The notes under the pieces are model-generated. The model ran no database searches, was not told where the DNA came from, and saw only the letters and a list, made by a program, of their open reading frames with translations. From Monoraphidium neglectum (taxonomy: Eukaryota; Chlorophyta; Chlorophyceae; Sphaeropleales; Selenastraceae), in assembly GCF_000611645.1 (NCBI RefSeq), contig NW_014013415.1, positions 8,916 through 36,613 on the forward strand: a stretch of 27,698 bases of DNA, written 5' to 3'. This document shows positions 15,581 through 27,698 of this stretch, in pieces. Both the position numbers and the translations under genes were made by a program. The number at the start of each line of letters is the position of its first letter. Position 1 is the stretch's first letter.

Positions 15581-16619
15581 CCGGTGCAGCGTGAGATGAA
15601 GAACAGTCCATGGCGGCGTTCGAACGATTGGCACTGGGCAAAGCCCGCAGGATTTGAATGGGCACCGCCAGGCACTAATGGGACGCCGATGCACGGCCAT
15701 CAAACCGCTGCCCTGACGTTCCAAAAGGCCCCAGCAGGCAGCAAGCGATGGGGACCCAAAACACCGCGGCACACAAGCAGGGGCGCCGCACGCCACGAAA
15801 TGGAGCTGGGCCGCAATGCAACGGGCGAGGAAGCTTGTTTGGTCGCTGCGGGGGCACCGCGCTGGGGGGGAATGCCCCCCCAAGCCACGCCCGCCGACGC
15901 GCCAGTTGGCTACCGCAAGCCGCACGAGCGTGCGCGTGCGGAGCCTGCCGCCTCGCCGCCATGGGCGATCGGCGGGGGACTCTGCGGCCTAATTTAAGCA
16001 GCCAGCTCGATGGCGGCGACAAGCCACCAGAGGCGCACAGCGGCATAACGGCTGCATATAGCAATTGCAGAAATAAGCGCCTGGAGTTTGGCGGAGGCGC
16101 TGAGTTTAGCCCCTCTCCCCCTGCCATGTGACGGAGGAAGGCAGCAGGCAGCAGCAGCAGCGACAACGCGCAACAACACCAACAACGGCAATCACAAACC
16201 AGACGTCACATGTTCGGCAGGCACGCCCATTCGGTAACGTCACAACCAACGCGCTCCCACATCAAATTTCAAATGGAGCCAGGCTTGGATGCACAACGGG
16301 CAGCCCTACACCTGGGTTGTGCGCATGCGACAGAGCTGTACCTGCCGCGCGATCAATGCCTGGGGCTGGCGCCATCGGCCCGGCAGCACGGGCGCCTCAC
16401 GCCTGCGACCCGCTGCCGCACACGGCCGCACAAACAGGCGCCGCGCGGCAGCCGCGCCAGCAGAGAGCCATCAACGCAAACGACCGCATGAAACCAGGAC
16501 GCGCCGCCGCGCAGCGCTGCGGGCCCCTGGTTGCGCCGCCGAGGCCGGCCACACCGCAGACCCGCCCGCAGCCCCCACGCGCGTCTTGCGGCGCCGCGCA
16601 CGGCCCCTACCGGCCCCTC

Positions 16620-19309
16620 TCACACGTGCGTGACCTGGTCCTCCCCGTCCAAGCTCATCTCCCCCCACTCGATCTCGCAGCCGCCGTCCACGTCGCCACA
16701 CACCTCCACGCCCGCCTTCGACATCGACACCCGCTTGGCCGCCACCAGCGCGTCCATCATGCCGCCGATCTTGATCCTGTTTTTCGAGAGGAACTCGTAA
16801 AGCAGGTCCACCAGCTTACCCACCAGGGGCAGCTCCATGACAGTGACGACCCAGCCGAGGCCAACCTCGTCGAAGAGGCCGCGCAGGGCATCGGTGCCCT
16901 GCAGCACGCGGCCGTCGGGGCGGATCGCGTGGATGGTCTCCATGGCGTCCTCGAACTCCTGGCGGCGGTTGGGGGCAGTTGGGGGCGGTTGGGATGGTTG
17001 GGATGGTTGGGGGCAGTTGGGGGCGCTTAGCCAGAGCGACGCGGCTGGGTGGCGGCGGGGTCTCGTGAGGGGTGCAGATGACCAGTGCCCCCGGCGGGCT
17101 GCGAGCGCGCGTCGGGAGGGGGGAACGCGCGGTGTGCAGGAAGGAGACGCCGTCGCTCGCAAAGGCAGGAGGTGGGCTGTGCTGTCACGCTGGGCACCCT
17201 GCCAGCCCGTCGGGTTGCACAAACAGACAAAGGATGACGAAGCAGTGGCTCACCACGCCCATGTTGGCCATCGGGTCGTAATCGAGGTCTGCGATGTCGA
17301 CAAAGCGGATGCGCTTCTTCTTGTCCTGGCGCTCCAAGACTCCCTATTAAATTATTGAGGAGGTGGCGCCAGGCAGGCAAGGGCGGATATGAGAGGGTGC
17401 CATCCATCGGTGGATGGGCAACGGCAGAAGCCACGCAGACGCACATACAAGTTTCAAAGCGGCAGAGTGGGGCGGGCCTGCTTCATGCCCAAGCTGTGCG
17501 TGTAGCCGTCAGCAGTGTGATCAATCCATTTTGTTCGCATGCCTCGCTGGCCGCAGGCCCCTCCCTCTGCCCGCAACGCTCAACCGCTTTGGTGCAGCTG
17601 GCGCATGCCGCCTGCTAACGGTGCCGCCACAAACTGTTGCTGTGTGCTCCCGTCACCTTGAGCGTGAGGCACATGCTGCACTCCCCGTCATACAAGTACT
17701 TGATGTCCCAGGTCATGGTGATGCCAGCACCAGTCACCACCGCGGCCTTTGACAGAAAATTGGCAGGTGATTTGCGTGTGCAAGTGTGTGTGTGTGTGTG
17801 TGAAGGTCTGTTTCGTCGTAAGAGTGTGTGTGTGGGGGGAGCATGGCAAAGCATCGCACACACCAGGCCGTGGCTCAGGCATTGTCGCACGACATATTCC
17901 AGCCGGCCCGCTGCAGTACCCGCGCTGGTCGGCAGCAAGGCGGTGCTGACGGCTGCGTCAGCGTGTAGCGTCACCAGGGTGACAGGGTGACGGGGTGACA
18001 GGGTGACGGGGTTACTCACCACCTCCTTGTCCTGGTAGGCCTTGTACTTCTCCATCATCAGCGGCGCGAAGATGTCGGAGCGCGACACGATGCTGCAGGG
18101 CGGGATGCATGAATTGGGTGGCAGACAGAGCAGATGGGCGTCAGGGCACAACGTCGAGAGCGTTGGGGGCGCGACCCTGCACCTGCCGCCGCCGGCCTCA
18201 GCAGCGACCGCGGCAGCCGCACGCCGCGCGCCGCTGCAGCCGGGCTTGCTTTCCAGGCGCTGCATGCGTCCTCGTCGGCCGCCTGGCGCCCGCAGCAGCA
18301 AGGCGGCAGCAACGCCCTCGTTGGCCTCCTCGCGCCCGCACCAAAGCACCTCGGCGCCCGCACCAAAGCGGCGCCGACACGCCCCGCGCGCCGCTCACCC
18401 CAGCGGCTTGCCCTCCGCGTCCACCACTGGCAGCCGCCGGATCTTCTCCTTCAGCATGAGCGCCCCCGCGTCCGCCACCGGCGCGTCCGGCGTGATGGTG
18501 ATGGCGGGTGACGTCATGTGCGCCTTTACCTTCTGCTGCAGGGACCCGCCCTGCTGGCGTACCTTTATGAGGTCTTTCCGCGAGATCACGCCCACCACCT
18601 TGCCTGTGGCGCCGACGACCGGGAGGCCGGTCACCTGGCGCGGGGCCGGCGGTTGGGTGGACGTGGGTGTGTTTGGATGGGAGTGTGCGTGGGGGCAGGA
18701 TGTTGTGTGAGTGATGTGTGCAGTGAGTGAGTGCCACGCAGTGCGTGTATGCGTGTGCATGTGTGTGCGTGTGTGTGCGCGCGTGTGCGTGCGTGCGCGC
18801 GCCGCGGCGCATGGTCAACATGGACAGTGGCTGCACCACTGCGGCCGTGCAATCCACAACACGCAGCTGCGCACCCCGCCTTCTGTCTCGCACACAGCGC
18901 GTGTTACCGCATGTGTGTGTGACTGCTAAGTACACATGTAGCATGTACGCTCACAGGCCACCATCGCTTCATGATCGTGCACATGCATGGCACCACGCAC
19001 CTTGGCTAGCCGAGGGATGAGGGCCTGTAGGGACTCCCCAGGGGTGGCTGACAGTACCGTCTCCCCATGGCTGGGGCTGCCGCGCATGATAGTCTCCACG
19101 CAACCCAGCGGACAAGTCGTCGACGGGGACAAAAACTCCCCCACGTCCATGCTGTGGGCGAGCCAGGGCCACAGCGGGACGAGGGGCGTTGGCGGAGCGC
19201 GGGCGAAGGGGGGCGGTTTCCGGGCTTTCGGGCCGAAGCCATGCCCCCCAAGCGAGCATGCCGCCCCAACAGCTACCAGCTGTAGCGAGCTGTACAGGCG
19301 TGCCATCAT
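16620..19309 (-). CDS. CBS-pair + DCC (DUF393) thiol-disulfide oxidoreductase-like fusion protein
   Basis: Exons (minus): 19309-19001, 18634-18399, 18092-18020, 17746-17657, 17343-17254, 16958-16620. They total 1137 nt and every junction is in phase (378 aa). Residues 1-55 (MMARLYSSLQLVAVGAAC...) look like an organelle leader. A CBS pair follows, about 60-205: VETIMRGSP, VTGLPVVG, VGVISRKDL; then VKAHMTSPAITITPDAPVAD, RRLPVVDAEGKPLGIVSRSD. Such pairs bind adenylates. The DCC domain begins near 215 with IKYLYDGECSMC (CxxC at about 229 and 232) and continues RIRFVDIADLDYDP, IHAIRPDGRVLQG, GLGWVVTVMELP and LLYEFLSKNRIK, all DUF393 hallmarks. A hydrophilic acidic tail ends at TGA 16620. No promoter or poly(A) signal is visible in the 273-nt intron between the two halves, so this is one gene. 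Redox control by adenylates is inference. Confidence 0.9.
16967..17028. repeat. GGTTGGGGGC minisatellite before the last CBS-DCC exon
   Basis: Six or so imperfect units (GGTTGGGGGCAGTTGGGGGC, GGTTGGGATGGTTGGGATGG). In the transcript they read as CCAACYGCCCC and lead straight into the splice acceptor at 16959, so they form its pyrimidine tract. The unit matches the kinesin intron repeat at 13447-13507, but lies in the opposite orientation. Confidence 0.85.
17774..17836. repeat. (GT)n microsatellite in CBS-DCC intron
   Basis: Two GT runs split by a short unique segment, in the intron 17747-18019 that separates the CBS half from the DCC half of the fusion gene. Confidence 0.93.
17977..18016. 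repeat. GGGTGACR 8-bp array abutting a splice donor
   Basis: Five perfect or near-perfect 8-base units: GGGTGACA and GGGTGACG alternate, giving a 16-base higher-order period, and the last is changed to GGGTTACT. On the minus strand the array begins within the donor GTGAGT of the CBS-DCC exon 18020-18092. Confidence 0.9.
18741..18801. repeat. (GT)n/(GC)n microsatellite in CBS-DCC intron
   Basis: GT repeats with GC interruptions in the first intron (18635-19000) of the CBS-DCC gene; CA-rich in the transcript. Confidence 0.93.
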
Positions 19310-20619
19310 GAAGTGTTCAGCAGCCCTGCGCACTTGAGATTGATGCCGTCGCCAGATGCGGATGAAGGCGTGTCACGAGGCGCTGCAACCGGCGCCGCCA
19401 CCCGCCGCGGCCGCAGCGAAACCGCTGCGTGACTTGCAGCAGGTCGTATCACAGGCTGTGGTATAACTACGCGCTGCCTGTGCGACCCCGCTGGGCTGCT
19501 ACGAGCCCTGCTGCAGGGTTGATGATGGAGCTGCATGGCGCCTTTGACGAGCTTCGCCCCCACTGAAGGGACTCGCTGTGAATCTGCACCAATTCAAGTG
19601 TCGAGCGCGTGCACACAAGCAGGACACACAGAACGTTGTGCACGGTGTGTCGCGGTCTTGGTGTAGCCCTCCTGTGTGTTTGCGACGCAGGTGCAGGCAA
19701 AAATGCGGATGCCAATTCTGATTTTTCGCGGTGAATTGATAGGTCCTAAGCACAGTTTGCCGCTGGCCCGAATACGGGATGCACCTGCTGCCTCCGAAAC
19801 CACTTCGTCGGGCCTCTGGTATAACAAGCAGGTGTGTGGCCTGACAGAGATGTCTATAGTCCCCGTATGATTTCACAGGACACAAGGGCAAAGGTATACA
19901 CGCCAATCACGGCCACTGAAGCGTCGAACCAACCCGCACCGCCGCAGCACAACCTCCTTGCTTGGCGGGGCGCGACAAACCGTGGGCGGGGAGATACTCA
20001 AACAGGCAGAAAGGCTGCACATGAGCTTCAAGAAATGATCAGGGCAGTCACTACTTGCTATTCTGCCTATGGCAAGGAAATGACCTGAGCCAACTTGCCA
20101 ACTACTGACGGGCAAATCCCATGAGCCATCACCATATGGGTGCGGCCAGGCTCACCTGTCAGACAATACATTTGCCAGGCATCCAGCTGCGGTGACCAGC
20201 CAGACGCTTGCACACTGAACAAGTTATCATAAGTTACAGCCAGCACCAGAATGTTGCAATCCTCTGAAGCTTCGACCAGTACATCTCGGGTCTCTGCTGG
20301 CCCATAGCTCAATGGCAGGTCCCAACAGACCCCACACAACACTTCAAGAAACAAGGAAGGAAGTGCAATTGCGCGCAACGAGCATGAGCTCCCTGCCAGC
20401 AGACCGCTGTCACAGGATGCACCATACCGGAATTGGCATCAGCACTTGGGCACCCGCATCATGCGGCATGTCGTCTGCCTTGCACTTGCTTGTTTAAAAC
20501 GCACGCGTAATAAAATTGACAAGAATATTGCAAGCCATCGTCCCGTCTGGCATGCTGATCCGCGCTGGGGGCGACTCTGCCAACGCTCGTGTTGGCTCGC
20601 AGTTCTGTTCGGGCGATCA
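19310..20619. other. Divergent intergenic region, CBS-DCC / first RBBP9-like gene
   Basis: The two flanking genes are transcribed away from each other, so this 1.3 kb should contain both promoters. A TAATAAAATT motif (20508-20517) lies about 110 nt before the plus-strand ATG. A minus-strand open frame at about 20145-20378 ends in a good splice donor (CTGACAG/GTGAGC) and has ordinary amino-acid composition, but no homology I recognise. Nothing else found. Confidence 0.5.
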
Positions 20620-22493
<1,874 letters not shown>

Positions 22494-23253
22494 CTGCGAA
22501 TATCAGGTGAAAAAAAACAAGTTGCCAAACAGGCCATCCAGCAAGACTGAGCCGAGTGTTAAACCCTAAACTAGTGTTAAATCGACGAGGCTGACTTCTA
22601 GTTGCAGGATGCAGCCCACTTGAGCTGGCTCCATTATCAACCCTCATTTGCATCTGATGCATGGCGTGGGCGCAGCGATCCTGCTAGTGGCCCTTGCGAT
22701 GATTTGCTGAGGTTGTGGCTGTTTGGACGTGGCTGCGCATTCTGCTTTCACGGGTAGTATCGACTTTTGAGGTTCCAGGTTGTGCACCTGGTGAACCTGT
22801 GATTCTTCATGGAGACTTTATTGCCTAGATATATGCCAAAGTTGCATACACATGTGTAGCAGCTTGAGCACATAGATGCACTTTGTTGCTTGCTCCAACA
22901 CACGACCCTTCTGGAACATCACTCTCTTACCTTGCAGCACCAAACACGATTACCTGGATCAGTGTGCGGGGACCCTTGGACCCCTTGATAATGTGGTACG
23001 ATGCTGCTTTCTGGTGGGGCCACAAGCAGCTGGCTGCCATGCTCCCCTATCAACACAATTTTGGTGTGCAAATGTTGCGCGCTGTCGTGTTCAAAGCTTT
23101 TCAAGTTAATGCTTTGTGGCACTTTAGTATGTGCTGCCACACCCATGAAAATTTGAAAAAAAAATGCAACTTGTCTGCATCAGATGGAATGATTGTATCA
23201 CCATTTCGGTTGGTTCGGGGCGACTTGAACGAAATTTGGTTGAGGATTTGTGC

Positions 23254-23258
23254 TGTAA
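23254..23258 (+). terminator. TGTAA poly(A) signal, RBBP9-like copy 1
   Basis: First plus-strand TGTAA after the stop at 22493, about 760 nt downstream. The spacing parallels that of copy 2, where the signal is about 800 nt from the stop. Confidence 0.45.
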
Positions 23259-23677
23259 CAGCGCCCCGCCCGCGGTCGCCCGCGTCTGAAGGCATCCAAG
23301 GCTCATGGGATTGGACTTGGAAGCAAGGGGCAGGACGAGTGTGCCGACATGCTCCGCCATATCACAGCGGCAGAAGATTGATAAGGCTAGGCAGCTAGTT
23401 GTGTTGTGTGGGTCAGCGACTAGGATGAATGTTGTGACGCACCCAAAACACTTGCGGCGGTTGCCAACCTCGGTCGCACGACGGAGTCCGAGGAGGCCAA
23501 CGTGTGACACTGCAGTAATCAAGTGTCGCACGATACCTATTCGTGTGAAGCGATTGCATTCATCGCGAACGCTTGTTCCGCAGAGAACGTCTGTGATTGA
23601 GCTCCAGGCAACCCCACCCGATCCCGACAACGACACTTAGAACTGGGCGACGCAGCTCAATAACCACAAAAATCATG

Positions 23678-23686
23678 TATAATAAA
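23678..23686 (+). promoter_or_regulatory. Possible TATA-like element of RBBP9-like copy 2
   Basis: TATAATAAA lies 69 nt before the first in-frame ATG at 23755. Good spacing for a TATA box with a short leader; motif match only. Confidence 0.35.
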
Positions 23687-23754
23687 GCTCGCGTTCTGTG
23701 GCTCAAGGGCCGGACCGCTGTGGCATTTTTCTGGTGAGGACTGCTCAAGTGGCA

Positions 23755-25594
<1,840 letters not shown>

Positions 25595-26251
25595 GAAGCG
25601 GACATCTGAAGGGCGCGGCGCCGCCGCCCGGCTGCCCGCTGTACGGGTGCTTCGGCGGATGAGGATGAGCCGACTTGCGCTCCATGCCGTGAAGGCGCTG
25701 CTCCGCCCTCTGAGGGCTGTGGACTGCAGTGTCCCGATGGTTGCTGTTGAGTTTGATCACGTACACCCTGCCGGTTGGTGGTGGCACAAATCCTTTCGCG
25801 GGTCAAGGCTGGTGACCAGCTGCGTGGCCGCGCCCATTGCACAGAACGTTTGAACCCCCTCCAACAAGCCACGCGTGAACGAAGGAGCTGCCGTCAAGTC
25901 GGCACTCAACACGCGTGTGACAGCGCATCCCTTTGTCAAACGCACAGTCAAATTGTGTAGAGCCCAGCTGGGCCCCTTGCATACTCCCCTGGCATATGGA
26001 TCCTTTCTAATCGGCAAGCAAGTTGCCAGGCTTTCATTTTGCACTCTGTCCCACGAGAGACGCGATGTCGCCGGTGCTGATCTGTCTACCTTGAGACCCC
26101 AGTCACTGTTGCTCGCCATGCATCCACCCTCGCCTGCCCCTCAGCCTTGCGTGCACCACGCCCTTCCTTCACAACACCCATTGCTTGAACTTGGTCACTA
26201 AGCAGCCACTTTGTTGATTTCGTTGCCGTGTTGGCGGCTCAGCCAAGTAGA

Positions 26252-26256
26252 TTACA
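26252..26256 (-). terminator. TGTAA poly(A) signal, LRR-like gene
   Basis: Minus-strand TGTAA 480 nt after the stop at 26736. Confidence 0.35.
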
Positions 26257-26388
26257 TACCCTACGTGCCCTGCGTGCTAGGAGTTTGTGTATCAACAGAC
26301 AAGCGGCCGGAGACTGCAGACACGCCCGTATCCTGGTCTACGCGCCAGCGTGCTCGCACACTGCGGCTGAGCCCCGCGTGCATGCACG

Positions 26389-26393
26389 TGTAA
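26389..26393 (+). terminator. TGTAA poly(A) signal, RBBP9-like copy 2
   Basis: First plus-strand TGTAA after the stop at 25594, giving a 3' UTR of about 800 nt. Confidence 0.45.
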
Positions 26394-26466
26394 CGCGCTG
26401 CGCTGGGTGAGCATGGATGCTAAGCGGCCTGTCCGGCCTTTGGGATGTATTTGACAGGCAGATGCA

Positions 26467-26544
26467 TATGTACAAGGGTACAGGCGGATTTGTATGTGCA
26501 AGGGTACAGACGGGTGTTTATGTGCAAGGGTACAGGCAGATACA
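26467..26544. repeat. 26-bp tandem repeat, three copies
   Basis: Three consecutive 26-base units built on TATGTRCAAGGGTACAGRCG, starting at 26467, 26493 and 26519, with a few substitutions each. They lie in the presumed 3' UTR of the LRR-like gene. Confidence 0.88.
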
Positions 26545-26735
26545 CGCATGTTTGGGAGCAGGGTGCGTGCCAGATCTGCTGATGAACGGCTCTGTATCAC
26601 CCGCAGAGCATGCACCAAAGCTGCCTCAAACGCCGCCCCGCCCTGCAAAGCATCGGCGCGTGCCACCGCGCCCGCGCTGCCCGCGCACGGCCGCCGCAAA
26701 AGGCCGCCTGGCGCCTGCGCTCCCCGCCCGTCACG

Positions 26736-27698
26736 TCACTCCGCCCAGCCTTCCTCCCTCCCCTCCCAGTTGCCAAGCCAAGTGGAGAGGTCCAGATCCA
26801 TAGCCGTGTGCGGCAGCCCCCGCAGCAGCCGCGCGCGCAGGCGGCAGGCGGGGTCATCCTCGGGGTCGTCTGGCTTGAAAGGGCGGCGCACCTGGATCAA
26901 CAGGCTCAGCGACAGCCAAGACAGGACCGGCAGCGCGCACGCGCCGCGCGTGATGGCGTCCGCATCCTCCTCGGCGACGCCCCGCGCCTCGAGCCGCAGG
27001 TGCTTGAGCCGCGCCCGCGCGCCCGCGAGCGCGGCCGCGGCCCCGGCCGCGTGCGCGGGGGCGCCTAGCAGGTCGAGGGAGCTGAGGCAGGGCAGCGCGG
27101 CGAGCGGCGCCCAGTTGACTGCGCGGGCGCGGGGGGCCTGCGACGCCCGCGCGGCGGCGGCGGCGGCGGCGGCGCTGTCGTGCAGGGAGAGTCGCTGCAG
27201 CTTGGAGCAGTGGGCTGACAGGTGGGCCACCATGTCTCGGTCAAAGGCGACGCCGTGGAGTGTGAGGGTGAGGAGATGGCTGCACCTATGTTGCGTGGGA
27301 AATAGGTTTGAGGGTGCTGTTGGGTCGGCAGCGTGTTGGGTCCTCATTGTGGGAGGGACGGACACCGAGGGAAGGGCGGGGCAGTGGGTTAGCGGGCGGA
27401 ATGGAGGCGTCGCGGGCCGCGCAAGGCGACGCGTTGACTGGCGGCCCGCCTGCCGGCCGACCGCCCTGCCACGCCCAACGGCGGCTCGCTGCACCATGAG
27501 CCGCTGCTTGCCAGGCAAACAACCCCCAACACGGCGCGCGGCGCGCACCGGCTCAGGTTTGGCATTCGGCCGTAAGCAGAGGGCCGGCTGGCCCCAAAGG
27601 GCAGCGCCGTTGGCTCCAGTTGGCTTTCGTACATTAGGTCTCTGAGCTCGGGGCAGGGCAGCGGCGCACCCCAGGAGTCTGGCCGCACGCCCACCAAG
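26736..27698 (-). CDS. Leucine-rich-repeat-like protein, C-terminal part
   Basis: Partial gene running in from the right edge. Exons (minus): from beyond 27698 to 27633, then 27285-26736, joined in phase (CPELRDL + M + CSHLLTLTLHG). The visible part has LRR-like units: HLLTLTLHGVAF, CSKLQRLSLHD, LPCLSSLDLLGA, RLKHLRLEARGV, LPVLSWLSLSLL. Units are irregular, with Ala-rich stretches, and most resemble F-box-associated or RNI-type LRR proteins of green algae. No F-box can be seen because the N-terminus is outside the window. After the repeats the chain ends in a Trp/Glu/Gly-rich tail and TGA at 26736. The 347-nt intron between the two exons is open on both strands and gives false ORFs. Function unknown. 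Confidence 0.55.
   Translation of the reverse strand, partial: LGGRAARLLGCAAALPRAQRPNVRKPTGANGAALWGQPALCLRPNAKPEPVRAARRVGGCLPGKQRLMVQRAAVGRGRAVGRQAGRQSTRRLARPATPPFRPLTHCPALPSVSVPPTMRTQHAADPTAPSNLFPTQHRCSHLLTLTLHGVAFDRDMVAHLSAHCSKLQRLSLHDSAAAAAAAARASQAPRARAVNWAPLAALPCLSSLDLLGAPAHAAGAAAALAGARARLKHLRLEARGVAEEDADAITRGACALPVLSWLSLSLLIQVRRPFKPDDPEDDPACRLRARLLRGLPHTAMDLDLSTWLGNWEGREEGWAE

Larger units (their letters stand above)
15293..16619. other. Intergenic: CBS-DCC 3' UTR and kinesin promoter
   Basis: No gene recognised in 1.3 kb. The part above 15560 is likely the 3' UTR of the CBS-DCC gene (TGTAA on the minus strand at 15576-15580). The part nearest the kinesin start is less GC-rich and holds a TATA-like motif. 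A G7/C7 hairpin (about 15863-15881) and short CAG/CAA runs near 16145-16195 are the only structures seen. Confidence 0.55.
22494..23754. other. Intergenic between the two RBBP9-like copies
   Basis: About 1.26 kb, noticeably less GC-rich than the genes. It likely holds the copy 1 3' UTR (TGTAA at 23254-23258) and the copy 2 promoter. Several ORFs of 70-170 codons occur on both strands, but none shows a family motif or paired splice sites. No repeat linking the two gene copies is visible. Confidence 0.55.
25595..26735. other. Convergent 3' region, RBBP9-like copy 2 and LRR-like gene
   Basis: No gene found. The two flanking genes converge here. Plus-strand TGTAA is at 26389-26393 and minus-strand TGTAA at 26252-26256, so their 3' UTRs probably overlap by over 100 bases. 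A 26-bp tandem repeat lies at 26467-26544. Confidence 0.5.

Noticed and set aside
26494..27645. 383-codon plus-strand ORF
   Set aside because: Composition is Arg/Ala/Ser shadow of GC-rich DNA opposite the LRR-like frame. The minus strand shows regular Leu spacing and in-phase splice sites.

Overview
The window is nuclear DNA from a GC-rich green alga, most likely a chlorophyte of the Chlorophyceae type. The evidence is short exons split by many GT-AG introns (donors mostly GTGAG), long (GT)n/(CA)n tracts in introns, long 3' untranslated regions ending near the algal poly(A) signal TGTAA, and protein families typical of algae. The species cannot be named from the sequence. An assembly gap of 750 N (11688-12437) falls inside one intron. 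Long single-frame ORFs are mostly misleading here, so I rebuilt the genes exon by exon from splice sites, reading phase and family motifs.

Five genes lie on the minus strand. From the left edge: (1) an intron-rich NAD+-dependent DNA ligase of the bacterial LigA type (742-5887, running toward or past the left edge); (2) a patatin-like lipid acyl hydrolase (7610-10430) with a secretory-type N-terminus and GxSxG/DGG catalytic motifs; (3) a short kinesin-4-like motor (11191-15292, 526 aa) whose first exon encodes an acylation-type N-terminus, MGSCCCKP; (4) a protein joining a CBS-domain pair to a DCC/DUF393 thiol-disulfide oxidoreductase-like domain (16620-19309, 378 aa). The fifth, at the far right, is the 3' part of a leucine-rich-repeat-like gene (26736-27698).

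Two plus-strand genes, 20620-22493 and 23755-25594, are tandem duplicates of an RBBP9/YdeN-type serine hydrolase. Their last three exons have identical lengths (115, 202 and 94 nt) and both keep the catalytic triad. Their N-termini differ: the first copy looks secretory, the second does not.

The genes do not form an obvious pathway. The strongest candidate for something undescribed is the CBS-DCC fusion. CBS-pair proteins of plant plastids (CBSX) are known to regulate thioredoxins in response to adenylates, so joining such a pair to a CxxC thioredoxin-fold domain suggests an energy-sensing redox switch in one polypeptide. The kinesin with a membrane-anchor-like N-terminus and almost no stalk, and the LigA-type ligase in a eukaryote, are the next most interesting. 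Introns also carry a telomere-like array, a minisatellite family shared by two neighbouring genes, and an 8-bp array abutting a splice donor.
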